From Terrimonas ginsenosidimutans (lineage in GTDB: Bacteria > Bacteroidota > Bacteroidia > Chitinophagales > Chitinophagaceae): DNA of 64,000 bases. The stretch is taken from positions 1-64,000 of the forward strand of contig NZ_JAKLTR010000017.1 of the NCBI RefSeq assembly GCF_022012415.1, given 5' to 3'. Of the stretch, positions 24,915-32,903 are shown one piece after another (position 1 is the stretch's first letter; the number at the start of each line of letters is the position of its first letter). The notes under the pieces were generated by a model. It was not told the DNA's origin. It saw only the letters and a program-made list of their open reading frames with translations, and did no database searches. The position numbers were made by a program, and so were the translations under genes.

Positions 24915-25329
24915 ATACCAGGTTATTTTCACCAGTCAACAGACGATCCTGTTTGCGGTCTTCCCGGCTTATTTTTAACCGTTAAGGCCGGACAGATGCA
25001 TTAAATCAGCGGATTTTCATTCAGCATGAAAATTCGAAAAAACACTCCGATAGGTGCAAATTCCAAAAGATATTAACATGTGGATTTATGTATATTAGTT
25101 CACTTAATTTATTGACATTTAACTAACTATGCCCTGTTTATAAATTTTTCCGGCTTCTTGTTTTGCCAGGCGATGTGGAAACGGGGCAAATCCCTAATTT
25201 TGACCTACCCACTAACCCGATTAAATTCTCCCGATACAAAACTGCTGCTCTGAACCTTCGGGTATTTGAGACAAACTACCAGGAACGGTAGGAAGAAAGA
25301 CTAGAAAAATAAAAAATAAGGGAGGATGT
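24915..25329 (+). other. Long upstream region of an 89-residue protein gene, possible structured leader
   Basis: No ORF is seen in over 400 bp. The 3' part holds a hairpin CTACC-AGGAAC-GGTAG and ends in AAGGGAGG, a strong Shine-Dalgarno site 5 nt before the ATG, which is rare in this phylum. An AT-rich stretch near 25080-25125 could hold the promoter, which would leave a leader of about 200 nt with GGGGCAAATCCC. I cannot match it to a known riboswitch. Confidence 0.4.
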
Positions 25330-25599
25330 ATGTACACTTATGATTTGCTGGAAAACGGATGTTATTACCTGGTCAAAGACAAAGAAGAGTCAGCGATCGC
25401 GCTGATCAAAGTGGCGGTGGAAACAGATCACTGTCTGTTTATACAACGGTTCGATGATCCAACACAAACGGAGTGGAAGCTGAAAAAGGATATGTTGTTT
25501 GATATCATCGAATGTCTGAGCGACGAAGCCGTTAAAGCCTGGGAAGAACACTACAACGCACAGGATGCGTACTACGAAGAAGAAGAAGACGATGAATAA
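25330..25599 (+). CDS. Acidic 89-residue protein of unknown function
   Basis: A small soluble protein starting MYTYDLLENGCYYLVKDKEE and ending in an acidic tail (AYYEEEEDDE). The start is fixed by a strong Shine-Dalgarno site (AAGGGAGG) 5 nt upstream. A second ATG 4 bp earlier is out of frame. No domain is recognised. Its long gene-free upstream region and good ribosome site suggest high or controlled translation. It is followed after 95 bp by the M24 peptidase gene, with a long hairpin between them. Confidence 0.75.
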   Translation: MYTYDLLENGCYYLVKDKEESAIALIKVAVETDHCLFIQRFDDPTQTEWKLKKDMLFDIIECLSDEAVKAWEEHYNAQDAYYEEEEDDE

Positions 25600-25630
25600 T
25601 TTTCATCAGACCATTCATGTATTTAATGTT

Positions 25631-25677
25631 AAACGGTGATTAGAAAAGACTATTTTTAGTCAAACTAATCATCGTTT
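25631..25677 (+). promoter_or_regulatory. Nested long hairpin directly upstream of the M24 peptidase gene
   Basis: The outer arms AAACGGTGATTAG (25631-25643) and CTAATCATCGTTT (25665-25677) match at 12 of 13 positions. They enclose GACTA-TTTT-TAGTC. The structure ends 16 nt before the chosen ATG. It could block or expose the ribosome site, act as an operator, or serve as a weak terminator of the preceding gene. Confidence 0.6.
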
Positions 25678-25693
25678 TATGTTTAATGCACTC

Positions 25694-27148
25694 ATGAGAA
25701 AAAAACTGCTTCCCTTCCTGGCAGTCTGCACCGCTTTATCCGCGGCAGCACAGGACGACCTTCCCAAGGATTATCTTCCAAAAGAATTTCATGCAGGACG
25801 CCGTGCTGCACTTCGCCAGCTGATGCCTGCCAACTCTGTGGCGATTGTGTTTGCCTATCCAACCCGCAACTTCTCCAACGATGTGGACTATATGTATCAT
25901 CAGAATCCGGATCTGTATTACTTCAGCGGTTACAAAGAGCCACAGTCGATGATGCTGATCTTTAAAGATGAACAAACAGATTCCGCTGGTAAAAAATATG
26001 CAGAGGTACTTTTTGTACAGAAGCGCAATGCGCAGGCAGAACAGTGGACCGGCCGCAGACTGGGAACTGAAGGAGCGCAGACGAGGCTCGGGATCCCTAT
26101 GGCTTTCAATGCCGAAGATTTCAAAAACTTTAATGTTGATTTTGCAAAATTCGAAAAGATCATTTTCGACCGGTTGCCCGCAGATGTTGCTGACAATCCA
26201 AGAGACAGAGCTGACCTTTATGATCTCATAAGCCAATTCAAACAAAAGGCAGCCATGCCCGAAGATTATTCAAAGGATGCAAGATTTGATAACCGCGCCT
26301 TTCGCCAGATGACCGGTACGTTGCGTGAAATAAAAACGCCGGAGGAACTCGTCCTGCTCCGCAAAGCTGTGGAGATCTCCTGTGAAGGTCAGAACGAAGT
26401 AATGAAAGCCGTTCGACCGGATATGAGTGAACTCGAGATCCAGGGCCTGCATGAATTTGTGCATAAAAAGTACGGTGCTGAAGGTGTTGGGTATGGCTCG
26501 ATCGTTGGAGCGGGTGAGAACGGTTGTGTGCTCCATTATATGGAGAATACAAAAACAAAAGTTGGAACCTCCCTCCTTCTGATGGATGTTGGAGCCGAAT
26601 ATCATGGCTATACGGCTGACGTAACAAGAACCATTCCTGCAGGTGGCAAATTCTCCGCCCAGGAGAAGATCATTTACCAGATCGTATATGATGCACAGGA
26701 AGCAGCCTTCAAATTACTGAAAGACGGCGCAAAATGGTCTGAAGCAAACACAGCCGCCAGAGATGTGATCGCAGATGGACTGTTGAAGAATGGGATCATT
26801 AAGAACAAGAATGAAGTAGGGCGTTACTATCCGCATGGGCTTTCTCATCATATTGGACTGGATGTGCATGATCGTGGCAACTCCGCTGTATTGAAGAAAG
26901 ATATGGTGATCACCATCGAGCCGGGTATCTATATTCCTGAAGGAAGTGATTGCGATAAGAAATGGTGGAGTATCGCTGTCCGTATTGAAGATGATGCATT
27001 GATCACTCAGAACGGATACGAACTGCTTTCTTCCAATGCACCACGGTCTGTTGAGGCGATAGAAAAAATGATCGCGCAGAAAAGTGCACTGGATGATTTC
27101 AAGCTGCCTGCCTTGAAATCCGCTCAGCCTGTAAAGAAAGGATTCTGA
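25694..27148 (+). CDS. Exported M24-family aminopeptidase (aminopeptidase P-like)
   Basis: A 484-residue protein with signal peptide (MRKKLLPFLAVCTALSAAAQ). The downstream of two in-frame ATGs gives the better leader. An N-terminal aminopeptidase-P domain (about 30-190) is followed by the pita-bread M24 domain (about 225-460). Its five metal ligands are visible: D298 and D309 (MDVGAEYHGYTAD), H385 (GLSHHIGLDVHD), the Glu in ITIEPGIYIP and the Glu in VRIEDDALIT. It should remove N-terminal residues, typically before proline, from peptides in the periplasm. Confidence 0.92.
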   Translation: MRKKLLPFLAVCTALSAAAQDDLPKDYLPKEFHAGRRAALRQLMPANSVAIVFAYPTRNFSNDVDYMYHQNPDLYYFSGYKEPQSMMLIFKDEQTDSAGKKYAEVLFVQKRNAQAEQWTGRRLGTEGAQTRLGIPMAFNAEDFKNFNVDFAKFEKIIFDRLPADVADNPRDRADLYDLISQFKQKAAMPEDYSKDARFDNRAFRQMTGTLREIKTPEELVLLRKAVEISCEGQNEVMKAVRPDMSELEIQGLHEFVHKKYGAEGVGYGSIVGAGENGCVLHYMENTKTKVGTSLLLMDVGAEYHGYTADVTRTIPAGGKFSAQEKIIYQIVYDAQEAAFKLLKDGAKWSEANTAARDVIADGLLKNGIIKNKNEVGRYYPHGLSHHIGLDVHDRGNSAVLKKDMVITIEPGIYIPEGSDCDKKWWSIAVRIEDDALITQNGYELLSSNAPRSVEAIEKMIAQKSALDDFKLPALKSAQPVKKGF

Positions 27149-27188
27149 TCCAATATAGTTTTGTTAAGAGATCTCCGTACACGAGTTC

Positions 27189-27265
27189 GATGGCCGATGA
27201 CCGATGGCCGATGATCGATGGCCGATGATCGATGGCCGATGACCGATGGCCGATGACCGATGGCC
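27189..27265 (+). repeat. Array of eleven 7-bp repeats
   Basis: Eleven gapless heptamers alternate GATGGCC with GATGACC or GATGATC, so the higher-order unit is 14 bp. The open frames through the array give only low-complexity peptide. Inverted heptamers follow at 27333-27346 inside a second repeat element, so the whole forms an interrupted palindrome downstream of the M24 peptidase gene. Confidence 0.92.
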
Positions 27266-27292
27266 ACACTTGGATGGAAGCTATTGCTGCTA

Positions 27293-27386
27293 ATTGGTAT
27301 AGGATATTGACACTAGTCGTATATGTATTTTCGGCCAACGGCCATCGAATGAACTTTCGGGAAAATCATTGAACTAAACGACATTG
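27293..27386 (-). repeat. Interspersed repeat element, copy 2, inverse orientation, two heptamers
   Basis: Read leftward it runs from CCAATGTCGTTTAGT through CCGAAAGTTCATTC, GATGGCC GTTGGCC, GAAAATACATATAC and ACTAGTGTC to CCTATACCAAT. It matches copy 1 at 8534-8642 nearly base for base outside the heptamer block. The length difference is close to two heptamers. Confidence 0.85.
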
Positions 27387-27421
27387 GATTCTGATCCTTT
27401 ATTGAATAGTTCTTAAAAGGC

Positions 27422-27462
27422 AAAGGCGGAGATCAACGATTCGGTTGATCTCCGCCTTTTTT
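27422..27462. terminator. Strong bidirectional terminator
   Basis: AAAGGCGGAGATCAAC, loop GATTCG, GTTGATCTCCGCCTTT pair over 16 bp and are flanked by an A-rich left side and a T-run on the right. It serves the leftward lipoprotein gene that ends at 27482 and any read-through from the M24 gene. Confidence 0.9.
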
Positions 27463-27481
27463 ATTAGAACAGCAAAGCTTG

Positions 27482-28855
27482 TCAAGGGGCTATCTGGTAA
27501 CGGCGCAGCTCTTCTTTATATCCCGGAGCCGCAGGAGCGGATTTCAGGAAACCTTCAACCTGAACCTTTCCGATATCAAGCGAATAATAGTTTCTATAGA
27601 AGTATTCGTATTCAACCCATGTGGCACCCTGTTCATACTCATTCTGCTCATTTACCACAATGGTATTAGGATAGGTGAACGCCCCTTCGGAAGTGGTCAC
27701 GGCTACACTCACATCCTTTTGCAGGATGGTGAACTTGATCCTCGCCCTTACGGTAACGCCATTCTGGAGACCGGTAAATACAGGGGAATACCAGGTGGAT
27801 CCTACATTGGCATTGTGCTTCAGGAAAATAAACTCTCCCAATTGTGCAGTGCCTGAATCATCAAAGTCCAGCAGATATCCAACATCATTGATGGTATAGT
27901 AATCGCTTCCGCTTTTATTATAACCCGCGAAATCAACGAAATTATTAACCTCGTCTTTTGCGGTGAAAATATTGTAAACAGTTCCGCCTGGAGTTGTAAC
28001 GGTAGAGTTTGCTCCTGACTTGGCAGTGAGCAGGATCGAATCCGCGTTGTCATCGATATCATAACTCCAGTTACTGTTCGGCTTGCGGGGGAAATAGTCT
28101 TTATCAACAGGCGCTGTTGCCAGCACGTTGATATCGAAACTGCAGTTTGCGCCATCATAAGTCACCGGAATGGTCGTCAGGCTGGCAACAGCCGGCGTTC
28201 CTGAGCCTTTCAGGTTGATCAGATGCACACCGGTGAGGATCGTCCCGGAACTTGTGAAGGTCATGCCATTACTCGCCTGTGTGGTGATCGTATAGGTGCC
28301 GGCAACTGTCACATTCACCTTGACATCTACAGTATTAGTGGCGCCAAGCGCCGTGTTGACAACATAATCCCCGTTAACAATGTAGTCCATGCAGGTACCC
28401 GGCACACCGGTAAACGTCATTTCTGCAGGAACCGCGCCGCCGGCCGGTAATACCGATACCGGCACGATGCATTCAGTTGAGTCAAATACAACGAGGAAAT
28501 TGTCAATTCCGTCAAACTCCGGTGTTCCGCTGCCCTGAAGCGTCACGGTTGTGAGCCCCGTAGCACTGAAATTCCCGCGTGCACTGAATGAATACCCGTT
28601 TACCGTATCTGTTTTGATGAAATATGGACCCGTTTTCTCCACATCAACCTGCACTTCGATCACATTATCTGTCGCAATCAACTCAGTACCAGCCTCATAT
28701 ATTCCCAACACATTTTTAGGAAGGCAATCTCCGGTCCCATCCGCCTGCAGTGAACCCTCTGCCGATAGACCTGCCCCGTTTTCAAAACTTGATTCTTTTT
28801 GACAGGAGTACAGTAGAATAAGGGCGGTTAGAAATAACCCGCATAGTTTCTTCAT
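27482..28855 (-). CDS. Lipoprotein with Ig-like repeats
   Basis: A 457-residue surface or periplasmic lipoprotein. The chosen ATG gives the signal peptide MKKLCGLFLTALILLYSC, with the lipobox Cys at 18. Two related ~95-residue beta-sandwich repeats follow, each with GTYTI/GPYFI, a NGMTFTSSGT/NGYSFSARGN strand, VTLQGSGTP/INLKGSGTP and a closing Cys (STECIVPVSV, GANCSFDINV). The C-terminal ~200 residues (from about FPRKPNSNWSY) are a separate beta-rich domain without a recognised name. Proteins of this kind are frequent in Chitinophagaceae. The function is unknown. Confidence 0.82.
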   Translation of the reverse strand: MKKLCGLFLTALILLYSCQKESSFENGAGLSAEGSLQADGTGDCLPKNVLGIYEAGTELIATDNVIEVQVDVEKTGPYFIKTDTVNGYSFSARGNFSATGLTTVTLQGSGTPEFDGIDNFLVVFDSTECIVPVSVLPAGGAVPAEMTFTGVPGTCMDYIVNGDYVVNTALGATNTVDVKVNVTVAGTYTITTQASNGMTFTSSGTILTGVHLINLKGSGTPAVASLTTIPVTYDGANCSFDINVLATAPVDKDYFPRKPNSNWSYDIDDNADSILLTAKSGANSTVTTPGGTVYNIFTAKDEVNNFVDFAGYNKSGSDYYTINDVGYLLDFDDSGTAQLGEFIFLKHNANVGSTWYSPVFTGLQNGVTVRARIKFTILQKDVSVAVTTSEGAFTYPNTIVVNEQNEYEQGATWVEYEYFYRNYYSLDIGKVQVEGFLKSAPAAPGYKEELRRYQIAP

Positions 28856-28958
28856 AAAAGGTATAATTAGGATGCTTAAAAATAAGAGTTTTTTGTCGTG
28901 CCTGAACCGTTGCGTCAATAAAATAACGACGTGAATGGCACAGGTGTTGCCTTCCCTT

Positions 28959-28966
28959 TACTTTTG
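28959..28966 (+). promoter_or_regulatory. Candidate -7 box (TACTTTTG)
   Basis: An exact match to TAnnTTTG, 20 bp before the ATG of the rhodanese-thioredoxin gene, predicting a leader of about 13 nt. No clear -33 box is seen. Confidence 0.5.
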
Positions 28967-28985
28967 TGTAAAACAATCTTTGTCA

Positions 28986-29672
28986 ATGCGCCCTGTAATT
29001 CTCGCCCTTTTGCTGTTCAGTTCTTGTGCTGTCGCCGGCCAGTCACCCCGTGTGCTATCCCCTGAAGCCTTCGAAAAAGCCATTTCTGAAGGTGATCAGC
29101 TCATACTGGATGTCCGTACAGAAAAAGAATTCAGGCTGGGATACATCAAAAATGCCATGCAGGCAAACTGGAATGACACGGCTGAGTTCAGGAAACGGGT
29201 GCAAGCGATAGACCGTCAAAAGCCGGTTTATATCTATTGCCTGGGTGGCGTGAGGAGCACGGCTGCTGCAAAATGGATGGAAACCCAGGGATTCTCCAAC
29301 CTGATCGAACTGGACGGCGGTATCAATGCCTGGAAAATAGAGGCCCGGCCACTGGAGAATCCTGTACAGGAAAAACAGCTCACCCTGTTGGATCTTAGCG
29401 CAATGGTGGGTACAAATACTACAGTCCTGGTTGATTTTGGAGCCGACTGGTGCCCACCCTGCCGTAAGATGCAACCCGTGCTTGACTCTCTGAAAAAAGA
29501 CGGCTCAATTAGGTTTGAGCTGATCAAAATTGATGCAGGCACCCAAACAGAGATCCAGAAAAGTCTTGGTATCAAGACGCTGCCAACCTTTATTATTTTT
29601 AAAAATGGAAAGGATACGTGGCGTGGTGAAGGCATTATTGAGGCTGCGGAGCTAAAAAAGCGATTGGAATAG
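28986..29672 (+). CDS. Exported rhodanese-thioredoxin fusion
   Basis: A 228-residue protein with a hydrophobic leader (MRPVILALLLFSSC). It could be a lipoprotein at C14 or be cleaved after AVAG. The rhodanese domain (about 22-120) has the catalytic C85 in YIYCLGGVRS. The thioredoxin domain (about 135-228) has the redox motif C156-PP-C159 in FGADWCPPCRKM and the cis-proline strand TLPTFIIF. The fusion suggests a periplasmic thiol or sulfane-sulfur exchange in which the thioredoxin part resolves a rhodanese persulfide (inference). It precedes the YCF48-like gene by 67 bp on the same strand. Confidence 0.9.
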   Translation: MRPVILALLLFSSCAVAGQSPRVLSPEAFEKAISEGDQLILDVRTEKEFRLGYIKNAMQANWNDTAEFRKRVQAIDRQKPVYIYCLGGVRSTAAAKWMETQGFSNLIELDGGINAWKIEARPLENPVQEKQLTLLDLSAMVGTNTTVLVDFGADWCPPCRKMQPVLDSLKKDGSIRFELIKIDAGTQTEIQKSLGIKTLPTFIIFKNGKDTWRGEGIIEAAELKKRLE

Positions 29673-29739
29673 GGCCGGTTGATTTTTTCATATATCTTGT
29701 CTCAGGCATAATCAATTCTTGAAATTATTTTCTGTTTGT

Positions 29740-30807
29740 ATGAGTTCATTCTTCACACGCGCTATCGCGTTGATCATTTCTACAGGGATCTTCACCACTT
29801 CCTTTTCCCAGGAACTTGCGGTGGAAGTGATCGCCTCCGGCGTAAAGTCAAGCCTGCGCGGTTTAAGCGTTGTTAACGATAACGTGATCTGGGTAAGTGG
29901 AAGTGGAGGGACAGTCGGGAAAAGCAGCAATGGTGGCAAAACCTGGAAATGGATCACCGTGCCGGGGTTTGAGAAAACCGAATTCCGCGACATCGAAGCT
30001 TTTGACGCCAAAGTGGCCATTGTATTGGGAATCGGCGAACCCGCCTATATTTTAAAAACAAACGACGGCGGTGAAACCTGGAAAGTAGTGTATGAAAACC
30101 GTCAGAAGGGAATGTTTCTTGATGCCATGGATTTTGCCACACCTCGTCATGGGATCGTTGTTGGTGACCCGATCAACGGAAAGGCTTTTATCGCCCGGAC
30201 AAGTAACAGTGGCAATACCTGGGAAGAAATGAGTGCAGCCGAAAACCGTGTTGCACTGGATAGTGGTGAAGCCTTTTTTGCCGCAAGCGGCAGCAATGTC
30301 AAACTATTCGAGAATGGTCAGTTCTACCTGGTCAGTGGTGGTTTGAAATCCAGGCTGACGAGTCCGCGAGGCACAACTCCGTTAGACCTGCTTCAGGGAA
30401 CAGAATCAACCGGGGCAAATGCGATAGATATCTTTGATGGCGGTGTTCCGATCAAACCGGGAAAACGAATGGTGATTGTAGGTGGCGATTTTGCAGCAGA
30501 TTCATCTACCAAAAAGAACTGCCTGTATTCAACCGATGGGGGCAAAACATGGAAGACTCCTCTTATTCCGCCGCATGGTTACAGAAGCGGTGTGGAATTT
30601 ATTTCAGAAAAGGATATTCTCGCCTGTGGATTGAATGGCGTTGATTATTCAGAAGATGGCGGCAAGACATGGAAGCTGATCAGCAAGGAAGGTTTTCATG
30701 TGGTAAAAATCGCGCGGGTCGGACGTTCGATCTTCTTCGCAGGCAATAAAGGACGGATTGCAAAGATCTCGCTGGTACTGGAAGAGCCGATCTCTCAACA
30801 ACAATAA
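29740..30807 (+). CDS. Exported YCF48-like/BNR-repeat beta-propeller protein
   Basis: A 355-residue protein. The ATG gives a signal peptide (MSSFFTRAIALIISTGIFTTSFSQ). A TTG 21 bp upstream is less likely. At least five Asp-box-like repeats are visible: SSNGGKTWKW, TNDGGETWKV, TSNSGNTWEE, STDGGKTWKT and SEDGGKTWKL. These indicate a beta-propeller of the YCF48/sialidase-like type. Annotated relatives are called photosystem assembly factor-like or oxidoreductase without biochemical proof, so I assign only the fold. It is followed by the terminator of the convergent peroxiredoxin gene. Confidence 0.85.
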   Translation: MSSFFTRAIALIISTGIFTTSFSQELAVEVIASGVKSSLRGLSVVNDNVIWVSGSGGTVGKSSNGGKTWKWITVPGFEKTEFRDIEAFDAKVAIVLGIGEPAYILKTNDGGETWKVVYENRQKGMFLDAMDFATPRHGIVVGDPINGKAFIARTSNSGNTWEEMSAAENRVALDSGEAFFAASGSNVKLFENGQFYLVSGGLKSRLTSPRGTTPLDLLQGTESTGANAIDIFDGGVPIKPGKRMVIVGGDFAADSSTKKNCLYSTDGGKTWKTPLIPPHGYRSGVEFISEKDILACGLNGVDYSEDGGKTWKLISKEGFHVVKIARVGRSIFFAGNKGRIAKISLVLEEPISQQQ

Positions 30808-30812
30808 CCTTC

Positions 30813-30876
30813 AAAAAAAAATCCTTACGGTATTACCACTTGACCGAAAACAGCCGGGTGGTAAAACAGTAAGGAT
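30813..30876 (-). terminator. Terminator of the leftward peroxiredoxin gene
   Basis: Outer arms ATCCTTAC (30821-30828) and GTAAGGAT (30869-30876) and inner TTACCAC / GTGGTAA form a long interrupted stem. On the leftward strand it is followed by an uninterrupted U-run of eight or more. Confidence 0.75.
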
Positions 30877-30939
30877 CAAAAGTGCGGGGATGTCTTCTCA
30901 AACCGTCAGCTTAATTGTTATGACCAGGAAGATATCTGC

Positions 30940-31536
30940 TTATAGTGTTTTCTGAAGAAACTCCAGGATCTCCTTCACGTTTGGACGTTTCTTATAATCC
31001 TGGTTAAAAAAACGGTAAACGACGGTGCTTTCTTTATTGATCACATATACGGCAGGCACAGGGAGAAAATTACCATTCTTGCCGTTATTCTCGTCGATCT
31101 TAATCCCGGAATTCCGATAGCGCGTCAGTGTATTCTCTGGTACCTCAAACTCCACATCATACGCTTTCATGATCTTCAGGTCTTCATCATGAAGGATCGG
31201 GAATTCGGCCTTTGTCTTTGTGACCGTTTTACCGATATTCTCCGGAAGCTCCGGCGTAACGGCCACCAGCGTGGCCCCTTTTTCTTTGATCAGTGAAAGT
31301 GAATCCTCCAGTTTCTGCAGGAATTTGTTGCAGTAAGGACACCATTCTCCGCGATAGAAAACAAGCACTACTTTCCCTTTTTTCAAAAGGTCCTTGAGGC
31401 GAACCTCTTTTCCGTCCTGGTCTTTTGCTTTGAATTCCGGCGCTTTGGAATTAAGGAACAGACCTTCCGGGGCTTCCTGCGCAGAAAGTATAAGGGCACA
31501 GAACAGAGCGGTGAATAAGGCGGTGAGTTTTTTCAT
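30940..31536 (-). CDS. Exported peroxiredoxin/thioredoxin-like protein (AhpC/TSA family)
   Basis: A 198-residue protein with signal peptide MKKLTALFTALFCALILSAQ. The thioredoxin fold carries C66-PY-C69 in YRGEWCPYCNKFLQKL, preceded by APEFKAKDQDGKEVRLKDL, a typical AhpC/TSA opening. C66 is the likely peroxidatic or resolving residue of a periplasmic reductase. A CxxC rather than a single Cys suggests it may also act as a thiol reductase. An exact -7 box lies 18 bp upstream of the ATG. Confidence 0.9.
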   Translation of the reverse strand: MKKLTALFTALFCALILSAQEAPEGLFLNSKAPEFKAKDQDGKEVRLKDLLKKGKVVLVFYRGEWCPYCNKFLQKLEDSLSLIKEKGATLVAVTPELPENIGKTVTKTKAEFPILHDEDLKIMKAYDVEFEVPENTLTRYRNSGIKIDENNGKNGNFLPVPAVYVINKESTVVYRFFNQDYKKRPNVKEILEFLQKTL

Positions 31537-31553
31537 ATTGTAAAGATATCCGG

Positions 31554-31561
31554 CAAATTTA
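31554..31561 (-). promoter_or_regulatory. Candidate -7 box (TAAATTTG)
   Basis: Read leftward it matches TAnnTTTG exactly and ends 18 bp before the peroxiredoxin ATG. A short inverted repeat (CCGGC...GCCGG) brackets it. Confidence 0.5.
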
Positions 31562-31738
31562 TAAAACGCCGGCAGCTAAACGAATGGTTTGGCGGTTAGA
31601 TTAACAAAATATTGAAATCTTCCGCCTGCCGGGAATTGGGCGGGAAGGTGCATATCTGTTGTATTTCTTCCGGCAGGCTGGTGGGCGTGATCCCGGTTGC
31701 GGAACAATTCTGCCCTGCACGTCGGGACAAACTCAGTA

Positions 31739-32077
31739 TTACCCAAATCTTTTCGTGAACATGAAATACACCGCTCCCAGTAAAAAGGCAAAGCTGACCA
31801 GATACCGCCAGTGAAATGCTTCCTTCATGACAAACACGGCGAACACGCCAAATACCAGCAGCGTGATAAATTCCTGTATGATCTTCAGTTGAAAAAGGCT
31901 GAATCCGGCGGAATGCCCCAACCGGTTTGCAGGCACTGCCAGGCAGTATTCAATAAAAGCGATCAGCCAGCTGATCAGGATCGCTTTCCATAATGGCCAT
32001 CCCTCATGCTTGAGGTGATAATACCAGGCGAAAGTCATGAAGATATTTGATGCAAAAAGCAACAGTATGGTACGCAT
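31739..32077 (-). CDS. DUF486/DMT-like small membrane protein
   Basis: A 112-residue integral membrane protein with four hydrophobic segments (about 4-20, 32-48, 66-85, 92-108). The conserved stretches FMTFAWYYHLK, ILISWLIAFIEYCLAVPANR and QLKIIQEFITL are typical of DUF486, a family related to small drug/metabolite transporters. The function is not established. It lies 32 bp after cutC in the same direction, so they may share a transcript. Confidence 0.88.
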   Translation of the reverse strand: MRTILLLFASNIFMTFAWYYHLKHEGWPLWKAILISWLIAFIEYCLAVPANRLGHSAGFSLFQLKIIQEFITLLVFGVFAVFVMKEAFHWRYLVSFAFLLGAVYFMFTKRFG

Positions 32078-32109
32078 GGAATATTATTTTTCGAAGCAGA
32101 TAATAACGC

Positions 32110-32844
32110 TTATTCTTTAAGCAGGGCTTTTTTTAACTGGCGCACTTCTTCTTCATCGATCGCATTGTTCATATAGCTTTCTTCAGAAGAAGCGAATCCG
32201 GGATGAACAAACTCCATCCTGCTACGGGTTTTCCTGCGAAGGGATGAATGCAGTTCGGTGCAACCGGTCTGCTCTGATAACCACCGGACATTATCTACCC
32301 TGACTCCACTTCCGGGCATAATGATGATCCGATGATCCGCAGCTTTGTTCAATTCCGCGATCAACTCCACCCCTTCCGGCGCACCCGGTTTTTGCCCTGA
32401 TGTCAGGATCCGCTCACACCCGATCCCGATCAGCTGTTCGAGCGCTTTGAATGGGTCCACACAGCGGTCGAATGCCCGGTGAAAAGTGACACCAAGCGGG
32501 TAAGCTGCTTCAACAAGCTTTGAGGTTTGGCTCACATCAATATCACCGTTTGCCCCGAGCATGCCGATCACCACCCCGTCACAGCCAAATTCACGGCTCA
32601 GTTTTACATCGTGCAGCATGATCTCAAACTCTTCAGGCGTGTAAAGAAAATCGCCTCCACGCGGCCGGATGATCGGGTACAATTGCACATCAAACGCTTC
32701 CCTGCACTGGCGGATCGTACCCGCAGACGGCGTTGTTCCACCTTCAGCGAGATTAGCACAGAGTTCGATCCGGTCGGCACCGCCTTTTACCGCCGACTGA
32801 GTGGTGACAAAGTCTGACGTTGCTATTTCTATGAGATAGCTCAT
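32110..32844 (-). CDS. cutC: CutC-family protein
   Basis: A 244-residue cytosolic TIM-barrel protein. Hallmarks are AVKGGADRIELCANLAEGGTTPS near the N-terminus, YPIIRPRGGDFLY, VTFHRAFDRC and CERILTSGQKPGAPEG. The family was first linked to copper tolerance, but its enzymatic role is unsettled, so copper homeostasis is a family label and not something the sequence shows. It lies between the glycosylasparaginase gene upstream (59 bp) and the DUF486 gene downstream. CutC also occurs in operons with glycan hydrolases in Bacteroidota. Confidence 0.92.
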   Translation of the reverse strand: MSYLIEIATSDFVTTQSAVKGGADRIELCANLAEGGTTPSAGTIRQCREAFDVQLYPIIRPRGGDFLYTPEEFEIMLHDVKLSREFGCDGVVIGMLGANGDIDVSQTSKLVEAAYPLGVTFHRAFDRCVDPFKALEQLIGIGCERILTSGQKPGAPEGVELIAELNKAADHRIIIMPGSGVRVDNVRWLSEQTGCTELHSSLRRKTRSRMEFVHPGFASSEESYMNNAIDEEEVRQLKKALLKE

Positions 32845-32903
32845 TTATTAAGTTGTGACTTTTTGAAATAGTATAAAAGATCTTACTGGCGAAAGCCCTC
32901 AGC

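Noticed and set aside
27189-27265. CRISPR-like array
   Set aside because: The repeats are 7 bp with no spacers and there are no cas genes in the window.
27099-27338. Leftward frame reading the heptamer array as an IGHRSSAI-type repeat peptide
   Set aside because: A 7-bp repeat gives a 7-residue peptide repeat in any frame without stops. There is no upstream or downstream context, and the M24 gene overlaps it.
31576-31791. 71-codon leftward frame downstream of the DUF486 gene
   Set aside because: Overlaps the 3' end of the DUF486 gene in another frame and has no recognisable features.
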